Assembly (NCBI RefSeq): GCF_020382885.2
Contig: NC_058513.1
Coordinates: 9,643,774 to 9,707,773, forward strand
Length of the DNA: 64,000 bases
Direction: 5' to 3'
Origin: Scatophagus argus
Lineage: Eukaryota; Chordata; Actinopteri; Scatophagidae
Shown here: piece by piece, positions 47,140-58,400 of the stretch
How the letters are laid out: every line of letters begins with the position of its first letter
Position numbering within the stretch: position 1 is the stretch's first letter
Made by a program: the position numbers and the translations under genes
Notes under the pieces: model-generated
What the model was told of the DNA's origin: nothing
Database searches by the model: none
Seen by the model: the letters and a program-made list of their open reading frames with translations, nothing else

Positions 47140-50100
47140 TCAGTTCTTCTCTCCTTCCTCTGCTTCTCCGTCATCCTCTGACCCAGACTCCCTCTGTTCT
47201 GTGAGGGAATTCTCCCTCAGTCCCGACATTGGGACCAGCTTCCCCTCTGAATCCACTCCCATCGGCTGGATAATGTTACCTCTGCAAAACAAGTGAATGG
47301 TACAAAATATGGACTATTTATTACTCAACATTAACATTCTTGTTACTGTTTTCATTTATTCTTTGTTCGCTGTGAGGGTTTTTTTTTTGTTGATGTTGTG
47401 AAAACTGGTACAAATAAACAATCTCAGTGATAGAAATCTTAATGATAAGAGATACTGTGAGTGTTTGTCATTCCACTGACCTGGCAAGCTTGCTGAAGAG
47501 CATGATCAGCCTCTTGGCCTCCTCCTCCTTCTCCTCCTCTGTCATGCCCTCCATGGGGTCTGGCTGCTCGGTCTCCACCCGCCCTGTCACCGGGTTGATA
47601 CGATCTTTGACTTGCCGGTACTCCTCAGTGTCAGAATCGGAGTCGCTGGAGTACTGGCCGTCAGTGCCAGAGGTCCTGCACCGCTGGCCAGCCAACAGAC
47701 CTCTGGTGGCCAGCAGGCCCGCGGCGTTACCGTAGCCTGTGTACTTGACAAAACGACTCACTGGAGGAAGAAGTGAAGGTGATGATTGGTGGAGACAGAG
47801 TATATACACAAAATGCATGTTGATGAAACACTGTTTGTTTTTGGTTTTTTTTGCTGTTATTTATAAAGAGTTGTGAAAGCCATCTACAGGAAATAAGAGA
47901 TGAAAATTAGACCGACACCCCATGGAGTCTTTGATTACTAATGCATGCTGTGCAGCCATGCATTGCTTAAAACCACAAAATTATTTTAAATTCCAGTGGA
48001 GAGCCATAAGCCAAAATGTGTCAAGCTGAATTTTCAAAAACTGTAGGTAAAAGTCACACACACAAGACTGTTTTAAAGAATATTTTCCATATTTAAAATA
48101 TAAAAGCAAAATCTTTCAAGTGATTTTAGAGGAAATTTGAGGGTAAGACATAACTTTAAGAGGTTAAATAATCGGGAGGGTTACAGTAGCAAAATTGTTG
48201 AGATTTTTGCATCTTTATCCTCTAGATTTTAAATCAGCTCGAGATGATAGCTAATCACATCCCCATTAATAATCCGTACACACTGCTCTTACCATTTTCC
48301 TTGCAGAGGACGAAGATGAGGTCTGCAGCGCAGTATTTAACGTCTGTGTCCAGATGAGTCATGAGACGGATCAGACGACTCTTCACAGTGGACCCTTCCT
48401 CTGGCCTGTGTGTTAAGTCTCTCAGGGGAGGCAGGATCTAATGATGGGGATGAATTATAAACTCAGCTAAACATGTAAAAAAAACACCAGTTACAAATAC
48501 AATCCAAATGTTATGAGAAGCAAATTGAGTTTTCTTTCGGATGTTTTTGGGGGTATTACATGTTTCCTGATGTAATGACGAGTTTCTCTGTGGGCCCTGC
48601 AGCTCTCAGTCAGCAGATTGAGGACTGGCGTCAGCCTCTCTTTGATTTTATCACCCTGAGAAACAGACAAACACAGAAGACTCTCTCATCTTATTTGAGC
48701 ATCAGTGAATGGCTTCCCGGTTTTTGGAGGAAACTCTTAATTTTAGCAGGGGCTGCTATACATTCTGCCTCTTCTCACCGAATCCAATCGTCTCTCCATG
48801 AACAGCAGCAGGGTGTGGACACAGTCCATGTTGACACCGTTGCACTGCTCTGAGCCTGGCTCCACAGGTCCCACCAGCAGCACATCGAGACACTGGAGAG
48901 GCAGCGCTGACAGCAGGTGGACCGTGTGACTGCGGAATTTCGAAATTAGAAAGACAGAAAGTCAGTTGATAAAAGAGAGCAATGAGACATAAATGTATTA
49001 TCAGCCCAGTATGTTCAAAATACACATGAATGACCCAACAGAACCCCTGAAAATTAAACTGACAGAATGAGAAAAAAAATTATGAAATTATATTTTTTAA
49101 AAAACTTTAAATGTATCATTCTAATTAGTAATGATTAATTAAGACTGTCATTGCAATTTGCTTTCCACCCAACCTCCCTTTGTTTCATGCTCACCCCTGC
49201 AGGTCCTCAGTGTCCTTTGGAAGCATACATTTCCTCATCAGGCAGACACGCAGGAGCGCCACTAGGTGTCGGTAGAGAGCTGCATCGTCCTAAGGTAGGA
49301 GAGAACTTGAGTAAAGCTCATATCTCTGTGATAATGTGCGAAATACAGCTGAGAGACAACAATGAGGTTAAGGGGGGATAAGTTTTGATTTAATCTATTC
49401 TTATTAGACGCTGACATTAACCCTGAAGGCTGGCAGGTTAATTACGGGCTCATCGTCACTGACCTCACTTGGCTCCTGCCTGTGGGAGCTGCAGGTGATG
49501 TTGAAGAGGATTTTGAGGATCTCTGTGATACGCTGAGAGGCTTCCAGTGAGATGGGTGGCACTGCAGGGCTCAGCTCACACTCATACTGGTCCTTCCACT
49601 GAACCTCCAGGCAGTTCTCCAGAGCTGCATTGAGAAGGGACACACCTCCCTCCTGGAAGAGCAACAAAATTTGTGTGAAAGCAAGAAGGGAGTCAGTTTA
49701 GAGGTGCGGAACAAGTCGGGTCTGTCCATGTCAATATTAGAATAAACTGGAGGCGACATGATAAAGAAAAGAAAATAAAGCTCAGGGGATTGTTGCATCA
49801 GAATAATCTACCACATGTTGTAACTACCATAACATATACTACAACAAACATTCAATCCTTTGCAGTATGCAAGGTCACATTACCTGTTGAAGCTGAGTCC
49901 TTAGCTCTGGCCGTAGTGCAGTAATCAGGAACATGAGGCGTAGTTCATAGAACTGGACACTGGAGGGAGGTGAGCAACTAACACTGGAGGAGAGACGCTC
50001 AATGAGACCACACGTCAGCCTGGGGGAAACAATGATGAGAGGTCAGCTGTGTGGAAACACGCTGATGTAAAGAAGAGAAAAACAAGCCAATGAGATGAGC

Positions 50101-52331
50101 CGGACGTAGTTTTGTCTCAGTGTGCCCTGTCAGTTTCCATCTCAGTTTGGGATTTGGATTTCTCATAATGACCTTCAACAACGCCCTGTTTACAGGCATA
50201 GACTTGTTGCCTTCAGTCAAAGGTGGCTCAATGTGTATATAATTAGAAACACAGGCAAACAGTTCGTAAACACTTTTGTTCATTGTTGGTGCAAAGCTGG
50301 TGCAACGCATTGAGTTTTTGACAGCTAAATGGACTGGAAAACAAAAGCTGACAGTTGTGTTTGACAGTATTTTGGATCCTTATGTGTGCATGTTTTTGTT
50401 TTGCGGCTTGTGAGGAAGCCCACCTGAGAGCACTGAACCTCTCCTGTGCCCAGATGCTGTTGTACACCACATTACATAAAACCTTCATGGCCTCTTTCCT
50501 CTGTGCCTCATCTCCTGAATTTCCTTCCTCCTCCTCCTCTTCCTCCACCTCCATCTTGCTCTCTCTGCGGTCCCTCCTCCCTCGCTCCAGAACCTTTTGA
50601 TGGATGCTGCCTCTGTGCGTTTCGTTGATGCTGGTCCTGTGGCTCCCCTGCCAGCTGATGCTGTCCAGATCTGCGCTGTTGGCATTGCTGATGTCACTGT
50701 TGGCGTCCTCGTCAAAGGCATAGCACTCTTCGTTTTGGTCTTTTGTTTCCATGTCACCTTCGTCCTCTTCAGCGTGAGACTGCAACACTTTGGCCTCAGC
50801 AAGAGAAGCGATAATGTTGTCATAGAAATCAGAGTCAGGGACACTGACTTCATCGCTTGCATCGCATGTGGTCAACCCAGCTAGTCTGGCCAAGGTCAGG
50901 AGAGCGCTGTCTGTCACGAAGGGGCCCAGGACCTTTTTGTCTCTGGAGAGGATTCTCAGGGTGCGTAGAGATACTCTCAACAGACGACATTTAACTTCTG
51001 TTCTTATGAACCTCAAGAGGACAACGGCTAAATTCTGAGGACAGGAAGAGAAAAAAATGGCATTTAGTTTAACATTATTATTAAAAGGAACATGTGACAA
51101 TACCGTCACTTACCTGTCTGAGAATGAGGCCTCGATCCTCCTGGTCATAGTCGTCACAGTCTGAGTCAGAGTCAGTGTAGTCCCTCACTTTATTCTTCTT
51201 GAACTGGTACAGCAGGGCAAAGAAAAAAATTAAAGGGAAATTTGAAGCTGTTCTCACATATGACCAAAAGCAATACTTGAAGATTATTTCTAAAATGTGG
51301 CAGTGCTGTACCTCTTCGAGCTTTCTTTGCTTTATGAGGTGGATAGTCCGATTTCAGTGAGCAGACAGAAGAAATATCAGTACATTACACAAAGTGTGAC
51401 CCTTATCTAACTGTCAGGAGTCCTTCTAAAAGTTCCTAACAAAGAACTTCTAAGCTATTCATAAAGCTGCTAAGCCAAGAGGATAGGTTGGGTTTCTATG
51501 CAAGACATCTTATTGGTTTCTTCATTAATTTACTCACGGTCTACAACGATAGGATGAGATTGGATTAACATTAAAAATCAAAAAATTAAATAGCATCTAA
51601 AATTACATTTTCAATTATATCTGATTATTAAATTAAATTAATTAATTTAAGTCATTTTTAATTAAATATAAAATGAAATCAATTTAAATTATATGTAAAA
51701 ATGTAATTATATTAAAATCAAAAATGTATTTTATTAAAGTAAATATAGATAGATAGATTTTTGGACTTTGGGAGTATCCTCTAACTCAGCCATTTAAGAG
51801 CTGCTTCTGACCTCAGGATGTTTGTGAATTTGGCCACAAATCTGCTATTCAGTGACTGCAGATGACAGACCTGAAAGTGTTGAATAGATTAACATGCGCT
51901 ATGTTGGTTACTCAATCTGCTTGAGCATGCAAGGAAAGAGGATCAGGGACAACTGATACAGCAGAATTACTAATCACAGTAGGGGGTGGATGAGATGGAG
52001 CAGTGGGGTGGGGCGGGGTAAGGAAAGGTGTGGTTTAGGGAATGCAGGTAGGACAGAGATGTGACAGCAGATGCAACATAAACCAACCTACTTTCCTTCG
52101 ATCCCTCTCCTCTGCATCAAAAAAGAAGCACTGGGCAAACTGTAGGAGAGAAATGACAACAAAATGATGGTCTTTAAATGTCAAAATAAGCAGCAGCAAT
52201 CGTCCAGGCACAAGAGTGTGTGAGTCTCTATGTGGTTTTACCGCTTTGTTGAACTCCTGCAGCTGTGTCTGAACACCGTTCTCATCCCCCTGTTTGATGC
52301 ACTGGATAATCCCCTCCAGGTCCATGTCCAT
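47140..52331 (-). CDS. ric8: RIC8-family G-alpha chaperone/GEF (synembryn), divergent copy
   Basis: Twelve coding exons: 52331-52242, 52139-52092, 51203-51114, 51034-50424, 50019-49884, 49652-49464, 49289-49195, 48929-48779, 48655-48560, 48437-48293, 47760-47481, 47281-47140, in frame to 690 aa. An untranslated exon probably ends at 52736. Family blocks include [41 protein letters not shown] and [20 protein letters not shown]. Also present are the acidic Ser/Thr cluster [12 protein letters not shown] that CK2 phosphorylates in RIC8A, and [18 protein letters not shown]8 folds nascent G-alpha subunits and can act as a GEF. At 690 aa it is about 160 aa longer than human RIC8A, mainly from an acidic Ser/Glu/Asp-rich insertion (about 132-260). 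It is neither clearly RIC8A nor RIC8B and may be a third paralogue. A second ATG lies two codons after the first. Confidence 0.92.
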
Positions 52332-52345
52332 GCTTCCTGCGCGTC

Positions 52346-52370
52346 CACACACACACACACACACACACGC
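52346..52370. repeat. (CA)n microsatellite beside a ric8 acceptor
   Basis: On the ric8 strand this is a (TG)n run that replaces most of the pyrimidine tract just upstream of the probable acceptor (GGACGCGCAG) of the ATG-containing exon. Confidence 0.85.
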
Positions 52371-52667
52371 ACAGAAATAACCATTCAGGCCATAACAAAA
52401 TTAAAATTACACAACAATAACGATGAGGATGGCAAGGACAGAGGTTATTTATTTTTAAATACATATATGCAAAAAACACATCATAAACAAAGCGTGTTTG
52501 GGCTATCACACACAGAATGGGGAAATAAGTCAACAGATGTGACATTTAAGGTAGGAAAAGATTTTCAGTACGATACCATCTTATCGCCGTAATAAATAAA
52601 CGCTCCCCGGCCAATGAAAGCTGAATCAGCATCTTTTACATTGCAATGGTCTATACTGTGATCTGTT

Positions 52668-52689
52668 ACACACACACACACACACACAT
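52668..52689. repeat. (CA)n microsatellite in ric8 intron 1
   Basis: About eleven CA units, about 47 bp inside the donor of the untranslated first exon. Confidence 0.85.
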
Positions 52690-52735
52690 AAAAGACTACA
52701 GACAGATTTAACTCCATATATCTGTCTGAACTTAC

Positions 52736-53083
52736 CTTCGTAATTCACTTGAACAGCCAGGTGATGTACCACAGGTGAGTCAAAGTGCTGCCACAGCTTC
52801 ACTTCAGCTCGCTCCCAGTGTGTCTCAGTCCACGTATGCACAGTTTACAAAGCTCTGCCTTTGAATTTGCTCAGTTCACTTGCTTTCCAGTTCCTCATGC
52901 ACTCAGCACATCTCTCTCTCTCTCTCTCTCTCTCTCCGTCTCTGTCTGTCCCTCTCTCTCTTTTTAATCCCAGAGGGACACAGGAGCCATAGACTGGTTA
53001 TGGTTATAATCCACTAATGGACTCTAAGCTTATATCTCAGTGTTGACCCTCTAACCTACAGGTTTTCCAGACTTACTCTGCAT

Positions 53084-53125
<42 letters not shown>
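52736..53125 (-). promoter_or_regulatory. ric8 5' untranslated exon and promoter flank with (CT)n tracts
   Basis: A consensus donor (ACGAAG then GTAAGT) on the minus strand ends a probable untranslated exon at 52736. Upstream lie two (CT)n tracts, 52911-52937 and 53086-53119, which read as GAGAGA on the gene strand. The transcription start is not resolved. No TATA box is evident. Confidence 0.5.
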
Positions 53126-56100
53126 GTGTGTGTGTCCCGCTTTAATGCACTCTCTCAATCAAATCTCTTAATAGCTTGGGAATCACTGAAATAACCACCA
53201 AACCAAGATTTTGTTTTTATCACGCTTCTCTAGCTGTTGCATAACACTGGAGCTATTGATGGAAATGCATCTGTCACCTCAGATAAAATCAAAGCTTTTC
53301 AGCTGAAAGGTCACAGCTTAAAATGGCTGTCATTTCTTTCATTGTTATTGATCAAAATCCTTCCATCTTGTAAATGAAAAGGTACAGTGAATTACATATT
53401 ATACATACGGAATTATAATGCTGTTTGTGTCTAGTCCCACAAGATGGCGCTATTTTCAAAGCTGAGTCAATTCAACCAGAAAGTCTGAAGAGGTTATTTA
53501 TCTCTTGCACAATACCCACATAGTTCAAAATACTTCAATTCAAACATTCAGTATGCTTTAATGCAAGTGCAGCCAGTATAAATGATCATCATCTGCAACA
53601 GAAATCATTCTCCAGTAAGGGATTTTATTCTTTCAGGTAAAACACCTGTTTTTTGTTTTCGACTTGTTGTTTTCGACTTGTTTTCTTTCAGCTGTCATAC
53701 AGCGTGTACTGTAAAGACAAAGTAGAGATTTATGCACTTGTTGCAAAGTGTCTTGAGTGCACAATGAGATGTATACTGTGAGAAGGTGATATGTGAGTGA
53801 ATGCCAGGCTTTCCTAACAGGATGCTCACTCTTGTGCCCAATGTGTAGAGGAAACACGGCCAAAGAGGCCGGAGTGGTCGGCTGGTGGACGCAGGTTTTA
53901 CAACAACAACAGGATGCACACCACGTCAGCGATAGTGGGAGAAAAGTTGGAGGAGTCATGACAAAGTGCTCTCATGTAAGTAAATATTCCTTCAAGATGA
54001 ATTAGGCACATGAGAGGTTGGGAAAGGACAAATCAGAGATACAAGAAACAGATGACCCTCAGTGACCCTTAAAATCAGTGGAAGTAAACAACCATTGTCA
54101 CTGACATATGTAATCCAGGGCTATTTGCTCAAGTCATGCTGACAAAATGACATCATGATTAGCTGTCATAACGGTTGCAACACTGCATACTACATGTAGC
54201 CCAAACTCAACTGAACTTTTCTGGCTTTAAAACATAAATCCACTTTAATAGAAATCTGTTTTGGACAGTATGGAGCTCTATGTTTGTATGATGTATTTTC
54301 CGAACATTTGTATTTGACGTCTGTTTGTATTTTGTATGAGAATGGAGACATCTTGTGTCCAGTAGTTCCCCTATGTAGCACTAATAAATGTAAATAAACA
54401 TTACAAACACTATACGAACACTATAATGAATTTTTACACAGCTGTAAGGAGATTTTAAGTGTTTATTAAGGTACAGTACTTGTAATCAATATTATCCCCT
54501 GTGAAGACATATTTTATATTATGCATATAATATGAAACTGCATATTTACTATTTTATCATTCATGAGCTATTTCCTAGTCTCCACTTTGTCGTTATCAAT
54601 CACTTATTAAAAGTTCTAATCAATGGTGATGTAATGATGATGTAAATGTAATTTCAGATGTAAAATCAGACAAATTATTCTGTGAAGGATATTTTTTTTT
54701 TTATCGTTGATTAAATGACAAATGTGGAAATGTAGAGAAGCCAATTAACCTGGTGCATGTTTCTGGGAGTGTGGGAGGAAGCCAGAGAACCCGGAGAAAA
54801 CCCACGCAGGCAAAACATGTCAGTGAATCTGCTGACCATTGTGTCCACCCATGATCATGTAATCATTTGGTGTATATAATATAAAAATGCCCATCACATA
54901 CTAAAGCCTAAGGTCCAAGGGAATTTTTTTATAATTTTTGCTTGAAAAACAATTAATCAGTTTTCAAAACTGTTGCTGATTCATTTTCTGCTAATTGTCC
55001 AGTCCATAAACTGTTTAAAGCATTATTCGGGACATTTTGCATTCAGATGTATTATGCATGTATTCGGGTTTACAGTGTGCCCATGATTTTGTCAGAAATT
55101 ATCAGTCAGCAACAGGTGTACAGGAACTAGACATCTGTTGCTGACCGATCACTGAAAATGAAAATGAATCAGCGACAGTTTACAGTTTACACTATTCTTT
55201 CTGCTGGCACGTAATTCTTGTTGTCACGCACGTTGTAACCCTTCAAGAATTTTTTTTTCATAAAAATAAAAAAAAACACTTTGCGTAAACTAATGTGAAA
55301 TCATGAGACTGCTAATGCTGCTATGTGCATGCGCTCCAGTAATGACTCAATGCACTACTCTGACATCACATACTGCCCAGATGGCAGTCACAGGAAAGGT
55401 GCACAATAGACTCGAGAAGGGAAGTTGTGATTCAGTGAGAAGGAGAGAGACTACGAGAAACAGCACAGAGGCTTTAAATATGACGCAGACTTCCAGTGGA
55501 GTATTATTAAATGATTAAGAATTAAGAGATAATTTCCGAGAGATGTGTTAGAACGTGCCAAATGTGAAAAGTTCGACAATTTGTGACAAAGATATTAAGT
55601 GTTCCAGCATGCTTTAATATTATCCGATTATCTCTAAAATCTGATTTATTATCTTTAAAGAGACTGAGAATTTGTTTTTGAAACAGTGTATGTGAAGGGG
55701 TGGGGGGTAGATGCGAGCGAAGGACATTTCAGGAATAAACACAGTGACGGCAAAAATGACTCAAGGGAAAAGGCCACAGGAAAAATGGGGCGATAAAGAA
55801 AAGCCTGGAGGAGAATTAGGGTTATTTTGGACTCTGCGGGCTTCCTGCAGGTGATGGAGATGAAAGAATGATTTCTGGAACAATTGAACAGTAGCAAGTG
55901 GAGTGAGGGAGGAGAGGAATGGAGGAGGATGTGGATGGGGGTGGTGGGGGTTCAGTGGAGCAAAGAGTGAACATGAAAATCAATGTAAACATTGCACAGT
56001 GTACGAGGTCATGGCATGTATACATACAATGTTGTGCTTGGACGCTGCTGTTAAAAAGTTGTTTATGTTAGCATCACATCTCCTGGAAATAGAGGATAAA

Positions 56101-56180
56101 ACTGCCACTATAACTCATTAATTACAAGCGTGGGAGTTGGTCTGCCAGTGTGAGTACAGACACACCCCCTTCACCCTGCC
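53126..56180. other. Divergent spacer between ric8 and adm5
   Basis: AT-rich with no recognised exon. It holds a dispersed repeat fragment at 54735-54825. An open frame at 55303-55518 begins with a hydrophobic stretch (MRLLMLLCACAPVM) but has no family match I know, no supporting splice sites and no clear promoter, so it is not called. Confidence 0.45.
54735..54825. repeat. Dispersed repeat fragment (GTGGGAGGAAGCC type)
   Basis: The words CTGGTGCATGTTTCTGGGAG, GTGGGAGGAAGCCAGAGAAC and CCGGAGAAAACCCACGCAGG are the signature of a repeat found throughout fish and amphibian genomes. Only about 90 bp remain. Confidence 0.7.
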
Positions 56181-56187
56181 ACCACAC

Positions 56188-56194
56188 TATAAAG
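56188..56194 (+). promoter_or_regulatory. TATA box of adm5
   Basis: TATAAAG lies about 30 bp before the likely start of an untranslated exon whose donor is at 56300/56301 (GTAAGT). This exon joins the acceptor at 56495/56496 that precedes the adm5 ATG. A TATA box suits an inducible hormone gene. Confidence 0.65.
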
Positions 56195-56506
56195 GACCAG
56201 AGGTGGAGAGAGGATGACAGACTCAGGCATCCAACAATCAGCAAGACACCACGAATGGTTTATTCAAAAAGCCACAGGAGAATTCAGGATTTTCTTGGCA
56301 GTAAGTTTCATCATGGATTCATGTTTCTGCACTTTTGAACAGGCCTCTTATTCAGAATTGTTATCTTTATTGACTTTTCTTCTGTGTTTGTACTGTTAAC
56401 AGCTAATACTGAGTTTGTAGACCACTTGTTAAGACCAAGTCTGGTCAGGTCAGCACGTTTTCCTCTTCATCATTCACTGTTCCTCTGCTGCACAGGTCAG
56501 AGCGGT

Positions 56507-57388
56507 ATGGAGATAGCTGTTCTACTGCTGCTGACTGTGCCTTTGACTGCTGCCACACCACTCAGACCAACTCGCAGGTCAGTGAAAAACATCAATAAAT
56601 ACATAAATAATGATGGAACAGAAACACCTACAGGGACCAAAAGGATGCATCACCCACTACCTGCTAAGCTGTTAAAAGAATATCAAAATGTTCCCGCCTC
56701 AAAAGTGATGAAGGAATTTAGAAAGAAAAAGAGTAAAACTGAACTATGCGCCAGTTTATCTATACTACACTGTTACACAAATTAAATTGTTTGGTTCATA
56801 AAATGCCAGCATGTTAATAAATACCTTTTTCTGATGGAACCACAGGTCAGACGTAGACGCAGTCCTCCCAGGGGACACTGTCAAGCCATCAGGGGTGAAA
56901 AGATCAGAGGACACACAGGAGCAGCATGTTCACGAACTGAAGATCATCCCGTTTCACTCAGAAGACAAACATCTAGACCTGGATGCACTGAAACACAGGT
57001 ACAAAAGAACAGACAGCATAGCATGACTGGCTGGAGACAAGAATTAATGATTAAAATTAAGGATTAGGGTAAATACTGTCATGTTTACTTTAGTTTGACC
57101 AATTATGGCTGCAAAACCTAAATTTTAGGTTTATGATTATTTAAAAACTGGTGTTAATCTTTGTATGTGATATTTTAAATTTTATTTTAATTTTTCTTTT
57201 CCCCATGTCTCTTCTTCATCACCGGCAGCATGTCAGGGAAGTTACGTCCACGGCGTGCGCCTCTTCGCGGCTGCCAGCTCGGGACATGCCAGCTTCACAA
57301 CCTGGCCAATACTTTATACCACATCAGCAAGACAAATGGAAAAGATGAGTCAAAAAAGGCCCACGACCCGCAGGGATACGGCAGATAG
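56507..57388 (+). CDS. adm5: Adrenomedullin-family peptide precursor (probably adrenomedullin 5)
   Basis: Three coding exons (56507-56577, 56846-56998, 57229-57388) join in frame to 127 aa. Residues 1-16 form a classic signal peptide (MEIAVLLLLTVPLTA). A propeptide rich in acidic and His residues follows, then a basic RPRR processing site. The mature peptide has the six-residue disulfide ring CQLGTC, the amphipathic LHNLANTLYHIS segment and a C-terminal DPQGYGR before the stop, where Gly donates the amide. These are the defining features of the calcitonin/adrenomedullin family, vasodilator peptides acting through CLR-RAMP receptors. The QGYGR end resembles AM1/AM5 more than AM2. Linkage to cpt1, irf3, prr12 and trpm4 matches human ADM5 at 19q13.33. 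An in-frame ATG 57 nt upstream (56255) would add 19 residues before the signal peptide. Confidence 0.88.
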
Positions 57389-58400
57389 GGCCAAGAGGAA
57401 TGAAAACAGTTACGGACTAACAAGGTGGACGGTTCCCAATTTAGTCCCCATCTATTTACATCCTAATATCTCTGTATATGTTCTGACTGACGGGTACTTA
57501 TCAATGATTTATGTTCTATATACGCATAGAATGTGGATGTTTAAATGTTGTGTGAAATTCTTTATCATATTACTTTTTAAGATATAAAATTCTCAATATT
57601 TAAATACATTGAACAATAAATATTTAATAAGGGCAAGTGTGTGGTGTTACAGTTTCCTGCCAGGGCCTTGAGGAAAAATGCAAAATAGACTCCTACAGGT
57701 TGAAGGTTGCTTATATGAGTGCTTTCATTTGCTTAAGCGTCACTTATGGTTAGAGGGGCCCTGTAACATTATTCTCAGATTATTATAATCCTGTGTGTGA
57801 ATGAAATCTGGTGTTGAAAATATTTCTGCATACCAATAATTCTGACTGTCAGCGCCCTCTGTGTTTGAGGTATCTGCCCCCACATGCCCTGTCGGAAAGC
57901 CAGCGATATTTTTAGACAACCATGACAGCAGCAAAATTGCTCAGAGCACAAGTGTGTGTGTGTGTGTGTGTGTGTTAAGTTGTTTGTCTGCTACAGAAGC
58001 GTCAAAATATGTCACAATAGCGCAAGTGCTGTTTTTCCCCTACCTTCACCACATCTGATATCACCTGGAGAGGAGGATCTTAGTACTGAGAAGAACTCTC
58101 ACTCCAGATGTGAGATGTCTGTGGCTTTTTTGTCTGGCCCCTCCTACATTAGCGAAATGTGGACGGTGATATTTGCAAATTATCGGCCTCTTGTAGAAAC
58201 CACACCCTCACCTGTGTGGCGTGTCTGCACCTAGATTCCTTTCTGACGGGTGAGGCGATTGGAAATAGCTTTTTCCTAATTTCCGCAACCTAAGCAGTAG
58301 AATAAACTAGCCAGTTCACTGGCCAGAGAATGGCCAGAAAGACATCGTGAAACTTCCCCTCTTATCTCTCAGAGTGAAACAAAAAAGAAAGAAAAACAAC
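57389..58400 (+). other. adm5 3' UTR and trpm4 upstream region
   Basis: About 1 kb between the adm5 stop and the trpm4 ATG. It holds the adm5 poly(A) signal, a (GT)n tract at 57951-57974, and the unmapped trpm4 promoter and leader. An inverted CCAAT word (ATTGG) lies near 58257. No other gene is seen. Confidence 0.5.
57615..57620 (+). terminator. Poly(A) signal of adm5
   Basis: AATAAA about 230 nt beyond the adm5 stop codon, followed by GT-rich sequence near 57640. Confidence 0.65.

Noticed and set aside
55303-55518. A 71-codon ORF with a hydrophobic start upstream of adm5
   Set aside because: No motif, cleavage-site pattern, splice signals or poly(A) support; the frame is short enough to be chance.
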